The notes beneath the pieces were generated by a model. It had not been told where the DNA came from and searched no databases. It saw only the letters and a program-made list of their open reading frames with translations. From Tipula vernalis (lineage: Eukaryota; Arthropoda; Insecta; Diptera; Tipulidae): DNA of 64,000 nt. The stretch is taken from assembly GCA_958295665.1 (NCBI GenBank), contig OY282560.1, positions 188,576,561 through 188,640,560 of the forward strand. Direction: 5' to 3'. Each line of letters starts with the position of its first letter. Position 1 is the first letter of the stretch. Positions 10,927 to 22,480 of the stretch are shown here, one piece after another. Position numbers and translations under genes: made by a program.

Positions 10927-11920
10927 GTGGAAGCGTACGTATGCTTACTCTTAAATATATCTGAATGGTGTGTAGACTCAGGAGCATCCGCACACATGAG
11001 CAGCGACGAGTCGTTTTTTGAATGTTTAAACAAATCCACGTTGAATTCAGTGCCATTAGCCGATGGTAGTAATTTACCAATTAAAAGAACCGGCATTATT
11101 GAATTCAGTGATTCAGTCACAAAGTTCAGATTGTGTGATGTACAGTTTGTACCTGGACTTAAGTGTAATTTACTGTCAGTTAGAAAACTAGCTAAAAGCG
11201 GTTGCACCATCACGTTTAAAGGAAAACAATATGAAATCAACAAGAACGGAAAAACATTATTTATCCTTAAATCCACCAATGATGTCTACAAGTTGAATCA
11301 ACAAGCGCTCAATGTAATTCAACCAGGAAAATCGAAATGCTTTCATGAATGGCATAAGGTACTTGGCCATCGCAATTTAATCGATATAAGGAAAATGGTG
11401 GAATTTGCAGCAAATATGAAGATAGCTAATTGCGACCATAATGATACGTGTGAAATCTGTCTTCAATGTAAGAAAACCAGAGATTCATTTCCGCAAAAAA
11501 CATTTGCTAGGTCAGCGGGTAAATTAGATCTAATACACACCGACGACGTATGCGGACCATTACAAATACCAACACCAAGAGGTAATAAATATATACTGAC
11601 TCTCATTGATGATCATTCGAGATATTCCTATATATATTTGTTAAAACAAAAATCTGACGTTTGCGGAAAGGTGATGGAATTTGTCGAAATGATGAAAACG
11701 CAATACGCCATGTCACCTAAAGTAATTAGGTGGTGAATATGTGGATAATGAACTGCGGAACTATCTAAATTCAAAAGGAATTAAATCCCAGTTTACAGTA
11801 CCTAACACGCCAGAATAAAACGGAGTTGCCGAACGTAAAAATCGGACCTTAATTGAAATGACACGGTGAATGTTGACAAGCTCAGGTTTGCATAAACAGT
11901 ATTGGGGCGAAGCGGTGACT
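10927..11920 (+). pseudogene. Copia pol, protease and integrase part
   Basis: The frame opens just after gag and shows the aspartic protease motif WCVDSGASAHMSS (about residues 14-26), the gag-pre-integrase zinc finger (H...HKVLGH...CEICLQC), and the integrase core with DLIHTDDVCGPL and LTLIDDHSRY, which carries the first catalytic D. At about 11733 the frame breaks: the SDNGG block is partly deleted, and GGEYVDNEL continues in another frame to NGVAERKNRTLIEMTR near 11860. A stop interrupts the N-T-P-E-x-N-G motif. It is not functional. Confidence 0.85.
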
Positions 11921-12293
11921 ACGGCGAATCACAATCAATCGTCTACCAACTAGAAGCTTAAAAACTACTCCGTATGAGATGTGACATGGTAAATTACCAG
12001 ATTTAAATTATTTTCATACTTTTGGAGCACTTGTATATGCAGACGTCCCGAAAGTACAGCGTAAAAAGTTGGATGACACAGCTGAAAAATTATTCTTTGT
12101 GGTTTATGAGTACGGTACGAAAGGATATCGACTTTTGGATGTTAACACACACAAAATTAAGATTTGCCGTGATGTTAAATTTATTGAAACCGATATATAT
12201 ATAATCAAACTACCATTGACATCTCGAGCGACCATCAAACAAAATCAGCAGACAGCGATTAACACCAACTCAATGAAGAAGCATCTCAAAATG

Positions 12294-12959
12294 AAGATGA
12301 TTTAGATCCAGAAGGGGAAGAAGAGCAACCTGCACGACGTTATACAAGACCAAATAAGGGTGTGCCACCAAAACGGTTAATAATGGAAATTAATAAGGCG
12401 ACAAAAGAAATAAACTCGGATCCTGTTACATATGAAGAAGCAATAAACGGCCCAAATTCTGAAAATTGGATAACGGCTATGAATGAAGAGATGGACTCTC
12501 TTCATAATTTTGGAACTTGAAAGATAACTAAATTACCACCAGGAGAAAATGCAATTGGCTCCAAATGGGTCTATAAGAAGAAAACCGATCAAGAAGGTAA
12601 CATCGTTCGATTCAAAGCTCATTTGGTAGCACAAGGTTTTTCACAAAAATTTGGTCGAGATTACAACGAAGTTTTTGCACCCGTAGCCAGTCCGACGACA
12701 TTGAAGATTCTTTTGGCAGTAGCAGGAAAAAGGAAGATGGAAGTTAAACATTTTGACATTCAAACTGCATACTTAAATGGAGATCTATCGCATAACGTCT
12801 ACATGAAACAGCCGAAAGGACACACGATGGGTGACAATACTCAAGTATGTAAACTTATTAAAAATGTATATGGTCTCAAACAGGGCGCAAAAGAATGGAA
12901 CAAGAAGTTTGACACTGTTATGAAGGAGAACAGGTAAGTAAAAAGTGATAACATAGATG

Positions 12960-13033
<74 letters not shown>

Positions 13034-13961
13034 AACCATGTCGATGATATTGTTGCAGTCTCAACAAATATCAAACTAATTGATGTTTTTGAAATTTCTA
13101 TGAATAACAATTTTATCATAAAAAGTCTCGGAAATTTACAACCCTATCTTGGTATCCAATTCAACAGAGATGATAAAGGCATGTTCTATTTATATTAAGA
13201 GAAATATATCTTAAACAAGCTTCGTGAATTCAATCTGGAGGATGCCAAAGACTCGTCTGTACCGATAAATGTCGGATATTTAAGCCAATCAATGAACCAG
13301 GAACCGTTCGAGTCACACGAAATCTATCGGAGTGCAATCGGATCTTAGGCCGGATATCTCCATTGCAACGTCAATATTGGCAAGACGTGTGAGTGACCCA
13401 AAACGATGCGACTGGAATGAGGTAAAGAGAGTTTTCAGATATTTGAAAGCTACCAAATCCCTAAATCTTAAATTGGGAAACGAAGAAAACGATCTAAGTT
13501 TCAAATGCTATGTTGACGCCGATTGGGCCGGAGACCACATTGACAGGAAATCCAGTAGTGGCTATTGTTTTATCTTCAATGGTGCTTTGATCTCGTGGGT
13601 TAGTCGAAAACAAACATCTGTCTCTTTGTCTTCGACAGAAGCAGAATTCATCGCATTTTCTGAAGCAGTACGCGATCTAATCTGGATAGAGCGCTTATTA
13701 AATGATGTGGACGAGACGATTGAAACTCCAATCAATATATTCGAAGACAATCAAGGATGCATAAAATTGCTTAACAATCAAATTTGTCATCAGCGTGTAA
13801 AACATATTGACATCAAATATAAATTCGTACATGACTACATAACTTCGAACAAGATAATAGCCCTTTATTGTCCAACTGACAATATGATTGCGGATATGCT
13901 GACGAAGCCACTAGATGGACCAAAGTTGGCTAAATACACCAGTGCAATTGGTTTAATTTAA
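12294..13961 (+). pseudogene. Copia pol, reverse transcriptase and RNase H part
   Basis: Reading begins in an acidic linker near 12294. The RT proper shows IGSKWVYKKKTDQEGNIVRF, VAQGFSQKFGRDYNEVFAPV, FDIQTAYLNGDL with the first catalytic D, and VYGLKQGAKEWNKKF to 12937. A (TA)35 tract then replaces about 30-40 residues, after which VDDIVAVSTN (the YVDD box) resumes in another frame at about 13039. RNase H follows as a clean frame (13332-13961) with CYVDADWAGD, STEAEFIAFSEA, EDNQGC, KHIDIKYKF and ADMLTKPLDG. At least four frame breaks or stops are visible. Confidence 0.85.
12961..13031. repeat. (TA)35 microsatellite inside Copia pol
   Basis: An uninterrupted TA dinucleotide run lies just before the VDD catalytic motif of the Copia RT. 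It accounts for the repetitive I-Y frames on both strands. Confidence 0.95.
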
Positions 13962-13984
13962 TGTAACTACATGTTGAGAAGGGG

Positions 13985-14137
13985 TGTTAGTTTGTACAAC
14001 ATGTATAGTAATATTAAATTAGCATTTCTTGTTAATGTTTAATGTGAACGCAACCTAAATTTGTCAAACATATTATGTAAAAATATGTAAATCCACCTTA
14101 AGTCTTTTGGACATATGTTATAATAAAAACTACACCA
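13985..14137 (+). repeat. Copia 3' LTR
   Basis: It begins TGTTAGTTTGTACAACATGT directly after the purine-rich GAGAAGGGG and ends ACACCA, giving the usual TG...CA termini. At 153 bp it is short for an LTR. It contains AATAAAA near its 3' end, a plausible polyadenylation signal. Confidence 0.85.
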
Positions 14138-14370
14138 AATCTAGCAGTCTGCAAAAAGTAATTCTTAATCATCGGCTCAAATTAACACCTTTCATCTCAT
14201 ACTACTAGATATTCTGGGCATTCAAATGGCAGGAATCACAGCTATCAAGCTCAAATCCATCCCAATGTGGAGCTGTATTATTAAAGGACACTCATCCATT
14301 CTGTCTAACAGAGACATCCGTGATACGGTTTAGTACTGAGATTCCCTCCTCGGTAAAAAAGAAAGAATTG
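14138..14370. other. Unassigned, possibly the rest of the interrupted LINE
   Basis: This is the 3' flank of the Copia insertion. The R1/LOA-like LINE would be expected to continue here, but I could not recognise a clear motif. The sequence ends at the mariner fragment. Confidence 0.35.
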
Positions 14371-14865
14371 TTTGCACAAAATCATTAAGGGTGCTAAAAA
14401 GTGGATTTTGAACGACAATCGTAAATGCAGAAAAGCATGGGTTGATCCTGGCCAGCCATCAACATCAGTTGCAAAAATGAATATTTATGAAAGAGTTACT
14501 GAGTGCCTGGTGGGATTGGAAAGAAGTCATTTACTACGAGCTTCTGGAACCTGGTACAACTGTTAAAGCTGAAAGTTACCAGCCCATTTTATCAGATTAA
14601 TTGATGCTCTTGAGGAAAAAAAGGCATTTACGGACCAAGGAAGGTGGAAGTACATAGCATGCGGCATATTCTTCAGACTTGGCTCTCTCTGATTATCACT
14701 TATTCAGATCGATGTCATTATATTTGAAAGACAAACGGTTCACGAAAATGACTCGATTACTATTTTGCTTCGAAACCACCAAGTTTCTATCGCGAAGGCA
14801 TTCATCATCTACCCGATAAATGGCAAAAGACCATAGATAGTAATGGCGAATATTTCGGTTGTTAG
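14371..14865 (+). pseudogene. mariner transposase, C-terminal half remnant
   Basis: LFAQ/FLHKIIKGAKKWILNDN corresponds to the mariner block around the first catalytic aspartate (normally TGDEKWI or TGDETWV). Here GAKKW stands in place of GDEKW, so the catalytic D is lost. RKAWVDPGQPSTSVAK follows, then in other frames W-W-D-W-K-E-V-I-Y-Y-E-L-L and SDYHLFRS. The C-terminus HHLPDKWQKTIDSNGEYFGC ends at the stop at 14863. At least two frameshifts are present. The N-terminal half and both TIRs are missing. Confidence 0.85.
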
Positions 14866-15374
14866 TCTTCGTAACAAGTATCATTTCAATAAAGTTGAAT
14901 TTGACCCAAAAAAAAAATCCGAGTATTTCCACTTTCCAGCGCTAATATACTAAAAGTTATCAATAATCTATATTGAAACGATAAACGATGAGTGAAATTA
15001 TTTATTGCTACTAAACAGAAACAACAAAAAAATAACAACCAACCCTTTTGTATTATCTAAATTGATATTTGATACATATTCAAAATATGTATTAAGAACG
15101 CACATAACAAGAAGATTGATTTTTTTTTGTATTTTTTTTTTATTACAACGAAAAAATAAAATTCTCTAAAAAAGAAACCGAATCATCTTAATTTATGGTC
15201 TTTTAATCCCCGCATATACCATAATTTTATGCAGCAATCCATATGTTTTCGATTTGCTATAATATTCTGAAATTTTATTATTTTACATTCTTAGAATATT
15301 ATCACAAAATTTCTTAGTAAAAATAAATTATATTTAATTATAATCTAAAGATAATATTTGATTCACCGACTTAC
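14866..15374. other. AT-rich intron-like sequence
   Basis: No gene or element is seen. If the Wnt exon call is right, this is the intron 3' of that exon, since the gene reads on the minus strand and the donor GTAAGT lies at 15369-15374. Confidence 0.5.
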
Positions 15375-15459
15375 CTATACTTGTCATTGGTCCAAATACA
15401 GTTTCATCATCCACGGTACTACAATTCCATCGACGATTTTTAAATTGATGTTTACATTC
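15375..15459 (-). CDS. Wnt family exon, most like Wnt5
   Basis: The minus strand has a T-rich tract ending TTTAAATAG (acceptor), an 85-bp exon, and the donor GTAAGT. The exon reads [20 protein letters not shown] in phase, then VFGPMTSI and one extra base. E-C-x-x-Q-F-x-x-R-R-W-N-C-S-T is the signature of the N-terminal domain of secreted Wnt ligands, with two of the conserved cysteines; VD(D/N)..VFG is a Wnt5-type continuation. Wnts are lipid-modified ligands acting through Frizzled or Ryk receptors. No other Wnt exon was recognised in the window, so the flanking exons must be separated by large introns. The product is a partial gene; it could also be an isolated exon copy, but intact splice sites argue for a live gene. 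Confidence 0.8.
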
Positions 15460-17595
15460 CTATTTAAATAGATAAAAAAAAAAAAAAATACATTTGGTTA
15501 GTTACTTATGCGATTCCTCTCACATAAAATATAAATTAATTTACATAAATTACACAACAAAAAAATTAAATTATAAATATTAATTAATATTTCTGGGTAT
15601 ATTAATATTAATAATAAAACTCAAAAAAAAAATTTAATTAAATTTTACTCTAACTCTATAATACTCTATAATAGACCATAAACCAAAATGCACTTTAATT
15701 AACTCATTCAGACTCATTCTGTTTGTATTTACTAAAAATTATGGTTGTTGGTACATTTGAAAAAAAAAAAAAAAAGTTTTATAATAATTGGTTTGGTAAA
15801 TAATGAATACAACTCAAAAATTGGGCAACATGCAACAACAACAAAATTCATTGTGTAATTATGTGTATTATACGTATTTTGGATTTTTTGTGATAATTTA
15901 ATTAAAGATAATTTGATTAATTTCGAAAACGTAGACTGACCATCGACTCGAACAATTAAATAACGCGTACGGAAGTTTATCAAATGGATTTTAAATTGGT
16001 AATTATACCTAAACATATATCGTAATACAAATGGGAATTTTTAATTATTAAAATTATAATTTGCCGCATTTTCGATAGACGTTCCGATATATTTTTATCT
16101 TAAACCTTAATAAAGAAACAAAATTTGTTTTGACTATAAAAGTTGGACATGGTAATAGTTGTAAGGTAAAACCAAATCAAATTTGATTTAAATAATTTTT
16201 CAAAACGACTAAAAACTTTTTCAATTCAATTCAACGTTAAATAATTATGCTTTGCTTATGTTCAGTTTGTATTTCTAAAACTTTAAATTAAAACTGACAA
16301 GATTTTATTAGTGTTCAGAACTTCCTCAACAAAATAAAAAAGATTGAGACTTTTTTTTTGTTAAATAATCAAAAATTAATTCAATTAAAAGACAAAACAT
16401 GAGGACCTACATTCCTTTTTGGTATACAAAATAAAGTTGTGCAATAAGTTTTTAATGGGATTTTCTGGGAACAGAATTTTTTGATATTCTTCTGGTGTAC
16501 CATAAAGAACAACAATTTATGTTTGTGATAATGAAAATATTTGACTTTAATGCAGCGTGCCTGAAATTTTCGACTAATTCATTGACTTTAGCGATTCCAA
16601 TTTAGCGATAAAAACTGATTAACGATAATTCGTTAATTTTATTTTAGATTATCGAATTTTTCGATAATTAGCGATAGTCAATTTTTTGTTAAAGTTTTAC
16701 AAATAAATAATGTAACGATAATAATTTCTAATAAAAATTAAAATTTGTTTCAATATAGAAATTAGAAAGCATAGAGTGCTCAAGCTGAAATCTCTTTGTG
16801 GTGATTTATTTGTACAAAATAATCCTATGGCTGAGATGCCTGTTCTAATTCTACACTCGTTTGTCTTATGGTACTAAGTATTTGAAGACCTGGGGTGGGA
16901 TGTTGTTTGATAGAGTTTATGTCGCTTGTTTCATGAATATAATAGTATTCTATTTCGCTTATTATGTACGCTTTTTCTATTGCGATCTCTGTTTGTTGCG
17001 TACTATTCCTTTCTTTCACATCGATAAAGTATCACAAACAAAAAATTTGGCTGATTAAGAATCATGAATATAAGTAGAAATAGAATGATGTTTTATTTGA
17101 GCAAACTGAGATAGCGGCATAAAAAGCATAATTGAAAACCGAAATAGAGTAAAATTTTATTCTTGAAAGATGAGACAAAACTCTATCGAATTCGATTCGA
17201 AAGTGATGTTACAACATCCCATCCCTGATATAAATATGCCGCTAGGCTTCCTTGGAAATGGGATTCCAAAATGATTTTAGGTGCAATTCTGGAATAAGGC
17301 CAACTAGAATGGAACATAGTTATTCTTAACCGATTTTAGTGAAATTTGTTAAGTGGTGCGATGGAATTGGGGATTCTAAAATGATTTTTGGCTAAAATTC
17401 TGGAATAAGAGGTTTGAAAGATACATTTTTCCCAATTTTTTGTTTTCTCCCTTTAAATTTTTAGACCTGAAAAAAACTTTCATATTTGTATATTTACTCT
17501 TGCTCTTGCAACAGCAAAATGAACAAGTGGCACTGAGAACCATTTTCAAAAATGTCAAAATATTGAATTTAGTGCAGCTATTAAACTCCTCATAA
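15460..17595. other. AT-rich intron-like sequence
   Basis: This is upstream of the Wnt exon on its strand. It contains poly-A/T runs and a few phrases such as AATTAGCGATAG near 16670-16685 that faintly recall the ends of element A. A 64-codon minus-strand frame at 16825-17019 has no recognisable domain. Nothing else is supported. Confidence 0.5.
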
Positions 17596-17880
17596 AACAA
17601 GAAAAATGCGTCAAAAAATTTTTAATTGAAATCGAGGAAGTTTACGGTGTCAATTGCGCTGGGAAAACAATGATTTATAAGTGGCAATGATTATTTAAAG
17701 AAAGTAGGGAGTCTTGAGTAGATGTCGAACGTTTGAAGATGAAACTTGGGTTCATCATTATGAACCAGAATCTAACCGGCATTCGTTAGAGTGGCATCGA
17801 AAGGGTAGTTCATCCGCTAAAAAGTTCAGAGTCGTGCCTTCTCTGGCAAAATGATGGCTACATTCTTTTGGAACTCGGAA
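17596..17880 (+). pseudogene. mariner-like transposase relic, internally deleted
   Basis: The plus strand first shows an N-terminal helix-turn-helix-like piece (VYGVNCAGKTMIYKWQ...FKESRES, about 17640-17715). It then jumps to DETWVHHYEPESNRHSLEWH (about 17737-17800), the catalytic block with the first aspartate intact, followed by KKFRVVPSLAKMMATFFWNS to about 17870. The middle is deleted and frames shift. The spelling differs from the mariner at 14371, so it is a different lineage. No TIRs were found. Confidence 0.75.
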
Positions 17881-18172
17881 TTAATTCTTTTTATCTATCT
17901 ATCTATGAGTGACTCCGAAATGCGACTTCAAAAGAATTATTTAAAATGCGCAATTTTGAAATATATTAAATTTGATTTCAATCAATAAGCTAGTTGAAAT
18001 TGGACAACTCTGAATTAATGCTGAACTAATAAATCGATAATTATGATTAATTTAAACATAAATTGACATCAAACAACATGTTAAAAATGCAGATAAAAAC
18101 TGCTTCGCATATAGTTTTTTGAAATGTGTCTTCGACTAAATGAACATTTTCGATTTCGGACGCACCCTAACC

Positions 18173-18415
18173 AGATATATAAAAGTGAGTGTTTGTGTGT
18201 ATGAAATTTAAATGAATCAACACGCTTTTCTGATTTGAAACAAACTTTGCATAATTATTGTTTAAGGACAGTCACAATTCATATCTCACACCTCCACCTC
18301 CTTCTAATGGTATGATAATCAGGTACAAAGTTACCATGGAAGAATTTCTAAAACTTTATCGATTGAGCTGATTTTTGGATATTTAGTGGAAATTCAAAAA
18401 TAAATCAACACGTGT
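18173..18415 (+). mobile_element. Helitron-like 5' end fragment
   Basis: AGATATATAAAAGTGAGTGT followed by TTGTGTGTATG and, 60 bp on, AAACAAACTTTGCATAATTA with TTTAAGG resembles the conserved 5' region of many insect Helitrons. No coding sequence and no 3' terminus are recognisable, so the call rests on this motif order alone. Confidence 0.35.
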
Positions 18416-18485
18416 ATCATTATGTTTTTAGCGGTGATGGTGTTGAACGGAATGATGGATTATATGATTGTATGTTGGTACGATT

Positions 18486-21400
18486 ACCTTGTTAAAGTTA
18501 GCCGAAAGTTTTCAGCCGAAAGATATAAAATATCGGTAATGCAGATAGTGTCTTGGGTATATCAGCCGAAAGTTACCAGCCGTTATATTTCAGTCGAAAC
18601 ATATTTTAAATAAAATGAAAACATAACAAAACAACCTAGAAACTGGTATTTTCATGATGTGATTTTACTATTGAATAAAGGCCCATTTTGGTTTGTCACT
18701 GGTAAACAGTATAGGTACTAGTATTATACTTTAAGTTTCATCAGAAAAGCTAAAATAAAATTAAAAAATTTGTATAAATTCAACCTTTAAAGTGTCATGT
18801 CTGGAAAGTATTTCAATTAGTGTGCCCTACCAACAATTATACCTAGAAAAATTATCAGGGCAAGTTTCATGTGGGGGCTCGGGAAAATTCGTTTGAATGA
18901 AAAGGCCAAATAAAATTAAAAAATTTGTATAAATTCAACCTTTAAAGTGTCATATCTGGAAAGTATTTCAATTAGTGTGCCTTACCAATAATTATACCTA
19001 GAAAAATTATCAGGGCAAGTTTCATGTGGGAAGCCCATATAAAATTCAACCTTTAAAGTGTCATGTCTGGAAAGTATCTCAATTAGTGTGTCTGGGCAAC
19101 AATTATTTCTAGAAAAATTATCAGGGCAAGTTTCATGTGGGGAGCCCGGGAAAATTCGTTTGAATGAAAAGCCCATATAAAATTCAAAAAATTGTTTAAA
19201 TTCGACCTTTAAAGTGTAATGTCTGGAAATTATTTTATTTAGTGTGCGCTACCGACAATTATGGAGAGCTCGGGAAAATTCGTTTGAATGAAAAGCCCAT
19301 ATAAAATCAAAAAATTTGTATAATTTCAACCTTTAAAGTGTCATATATAAAAGGTATTTCAATTAGTGTGCCTTACCAATAATTATACCTAGAAAAATTA
19401 TCAGAGCCAGTTTCATGTGGGGAGCCCGGGAAAATTCGTTTGAATGAAAAGCCCATATAAAATTAAAAAAATTTGTATAAATTCGACATTTAAAGTGTCA
19501 TGTCTGGAAAGTATTTCAATTAGTGTGCCTTACCAATGATTATAGCTTGAAAAATTATCAGGGCAAGTTTCATGTGGGGAGCCCGGGAAAATTCGTTTAA
19601 ATGAAAAGGCCAAATAAAATTAAAAAATTTGTATAAATTCAACTTTTAAAGTGTCATGTCTGGAAAGTATTTCAATTAGTGTGCCTTACCAATGATTATA
19701 CCTAGAAATATTATCAGGGCAAGTTTCATGTGGGGAGCCCGGGAAAATTCGTTTGAATGAAAAGCCTATATAAAATTAAAAAATGTGAATAAATTCAACC
19801 TTTAAAATGTCTGGAAAGTATTTCAATTAGTGTACCCTACCAACAATTATCCCTTGAAAAATTATCAGGGCAAGTTTCTTGTGGGGAGCCCGGGAAAATT
19901 CGTTTGAATGAAAAGCCCATATGAAATTAAAAAATTTGTATAAATTCAACATTTAAAGTGTCATGTCTGGAAAGTATTTCAATTAGTGTGCCTTACCAAT
20001 GATTATACCTAGAAAAATTATCAGAGCAAGTTTCATGTGGGGAGCCCGGGAAAATTCGTTTGAATGAAAAGCCCATATAAAATCAAAAAATTTGTATAAT
20101 TTCAACCTTTAAAGTGTCATATATAAAAGGTATTTCAATTAGTGTGCCTTACCAATAATTATACCTAGAAAAATTATCAGGGCAAGTTTCATGTGGGGAG
20201 CTCGGGAAAATTCGTTTGAATGAAAAGCCAATATTAAATTAAAAAATTTGTATAAATTCAACCTTTAAAGTGTCATGTCTGGAAAGTATTTCAATTAGTG
20301 TGTCTTACTAATGATTATACCTAGAAAAATTATCAGAGCAAGTTTCATGTGGGGAGCCCGGGAAAATTCGTTTGAATGAAAAGCCCATATAAAATCAAAA
20401 AATTTGTATAATTTCAACCTTTAAAGTGTCATATATAAAAGGTATTTCAATTTGTCTGCCTTACCAATAATTATACCTAAAAAAATTATCAGGGCAAGTT
20501 TCATGTGGGGAGCCCGGGAAAATTCGTTTGAATGAAAAGCCTATATAAAATTAAAAAATGTGAATAAATTCAACCTTTAAAATGTCTGGAAAGTATTTCA
20601 ATTAGTGTACCCTACCAACAATTATCCCTTGAAAAATTATCAGGGCAAGTTTCTTGTGGGGAGCCCGGGAAAATTCGTTTGAATGAAAAGCCCATATTAA
20701 ATTAAAAAATTTGTATAAATTCAACCTTTAAAGTGTCATGTCTGGAAAGTATTTCAATTAGTGTGCCTTACCAATGATTATACCTAGAAAAATTATCAGA
20801 GCAAGTTTCATGTGGGGAGCCCGGGAAAATTCGTTTGAATGAAAAGCCCATATAAAATCAAAAAATTTGTATAATTTCAACCTTTAAAGTGTCATATATA
20901 AAAGGTATTTCAATTAGTGTGCCTTACCAATAATTATACCTAGAAAAATTATCAGGGCAAGTTTCATGTGGGGAGCTCGGGAAAATTCGTTTGAATGAAA
21001 AGCCAATATTAAATTAAAAAATTTGTATAAATTCAACCTTTAAAGTGTCATGTCTGGAAAGTATTTCAATTAGTGTGTCTTACTAATGATTATACGAACA
21101 ATTATCAGGGTAAATTTCATGTGGGGAGCCCGGAAAAACTCGTTTGAATGAAAAGCCCATATAAAATTAAAAAATTTGTATAAATTCAACCTTTAAAGTG
21201 CCATGTCTGGAAAGTATCTCAATTAGTGTGTCTGGGCAACAATTATCTCTAGAAAAATTATCAGGGCAAGTTTCATGTGGGGAGCTTGGGAAAATTCGTT
21301 TGAATAAAAAGGCCATATGAAATTAAAAAATTTGTATAAATTCAACCTTTAAAGTGTCATGTCTGGAAATTATTTGATTTAGTGTGCGATACTAAAAATT

Positions 21401-22153
21401 ATTCCTAGAAAAATTATCAGGGCAAGTTTCTTGTGGGGAGCCCGGGAAATTTTGTTTGAATGAAAAGCACATATAAAATTAAAAAATGTGTATAAATTCA
21501 ACCTTTGAAGTGTCACGTCTGGAAAGTATTTCAATTATTGTGTCTAGCCAACAATTATTCCTAGAAAAATTATCAGGGCAAGTTTCATGTGGGGAGCTCG
21601 GGAAAATGCATTTGAATGAAAAGCCCATATAAAATTAAAAAATTTGTATAAATTGAACTTTCCAAAGTTCCAAGGGTCCAAAGTTTTCATGACACTTTAA
21701 AGGTTGAATTTATACAAATTTTTTAATTTTATATGGGCTTTTCATTCAAACGAATTTGCCGAGCTCCCCACGTGAAACTTGCCCTGATAATTTTTTAAGG
21801 TATAATTGTTGGTAAGGCACATTAATTGAAATACTTCCCAGACATGACACTTTAAAGGTTGAATTTATACAAATTTTTTAATTTTATATTTAGCTTTTCT
21901 GATGAAATTTTAAGTATACAATAATTCCTACGGTAAACAGTGACAAACCAAAATGAGCCTTTATTCAGCCGTAAATTCACTTCATGAAAATACCAGTTTC
22001 TAGGTTGTTTTGTTATTTTTTCATTTTATTTAAAATATGATTCGGCTGAAATATGTCCGCTGGTAACTTTCGGCTGTTATAGTCAAGACACTATCTGCAT
22101 TACCGACATTTTATATCTTTCGTGTGAAAACTTTCGGCTAACTTTAATAGTAT
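18486..22153. mobile_element. Foldback-like element FB2 with 155-bp tandem array
   Basis: Inverted arms of about 260 bp (18492 inward and 22147 inward, outer sequence TTAAAGTTAGCCGAAAGTTT) match with scattered differences. GGTACGATT lies directly outside both sides (18477-18485 and 22154-22162), a 9-bp duplication, although the target is itself a TATGATGG-type minisatellite, so some identity could be inherited. Between the arms are about nineteen direct and two inverted copies of a 155-bp unit. There is no transposase. The architecture equals FB1 but the sequence is unrelated. The arm motif GTTAGCCGAAAGT resembles the end of the Mutator-like element at 32665. Confidence 0.8.
18745..21890. repeat. 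155-bp tandem repeat array in FB2
   Basis: The unit carries TTCAACCTTTAAAGTGTCAT, TATTTCAATTAGTGTGCCTT, ATTATCAGGGCAAGTTTCAT and GGGAAAATTCGTTTGAATGA. Unit starts fall at about 18781, 18936, 19048, 19203 and so on, with one unit shortened to 112 bp. Two unit types alternate, one with CATATATAAAAGG. A variant reading AAAATGTCTGGAAAG recurs 775 bp apart (19804 and 20579), showing a five-unit higher-order duplication. Two inverted units follow at about 21690-21890. Confidence 0.92.
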
Positions 22154-22480
22154 GGTACGATTGTATGATAGTATGATGGTGTGATGGTATGGTAGTATGA
22201 TGATACAGTGGCATGATGTTATGATGGTGTAACGATATGAGGGTATAATTATATAATGGTATGATGGAATGATGGTACGATGGAATGATGGTTCAATGGT
22301 ATGATGGTATGATTATGTGATGGTTTTAATGGTTTCATGGTATGGCTTTATTAACATAACGACACACGTATTATTATTATATGATGGTACGGTGGTGTGA
22401 GTGTATTATGGTATAATGGTATGATGATATGATAGTCTGATGGTGTTATAAGTACGATGGAATCTATGATGGAATGTATG
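22154..22480. repeat. TATGATGG-type minisatellite
   Basis: Degenerate 8-9 bp units (GGTATGAT, GGTACGAT, GGAATGAT) run for about 300 bp, with a foreign patch near 22340-22375. The same motif occurs left of FB2 at about 18430-18480, so FB2 inserted into this minisatellite. Confidence 0.85.

Larger units (their letters stand above)
10118..14137 (+). mobile_element. Copia-family LTR retrotransposon, defective
   Basis: Two near-identical direct repeats (10118-10236 and the matching part of 13985-14137) bracket gag, protease, integrase, RT and RNase H in Copia order, integrase before RT. The left LTR is followed by a primer site like that of Drosophila copia; the right LTR is preceded by the purine tract GAGAAGGGG. 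The first 34 bp of the left LTR are missing, so the outer duplication cannot be read. The shared 119 bp differ at 4 positions (about 3%), so the insertion is fairly old. Frameshifts, lost segments and a TA microsatellite in pol make it non-functional. Confidence 0.9.

Noticed and set aside
12785..13119. Two minus-strand frames rich in Ile-Tyr
   Set aside because: They are produced by the (TA)35 tract read on the opposite strand of Copia pol.
16600..16690. Faint similarity of GCGATTCCAATTTAGCGATA to element A ends
   Set aside because: The match is short and lies in AT-rich DNA. No partner inverted repeat or CCAGG flank was found.
16825..17019. 64-codon minus-strand frame in the Wnt intron region
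   Set aside because: No Wnt motif, no conserved domain and no clear splice sites, so it is not offered as a further exon.
18745..21890. Regularly spaced repeats considered as a CRISPR array
   Set aside because: The whole 155-bp unit is repeated, with no unique spacers, the unit is far too long, and the context is a eukaryotic Foldback-like element.
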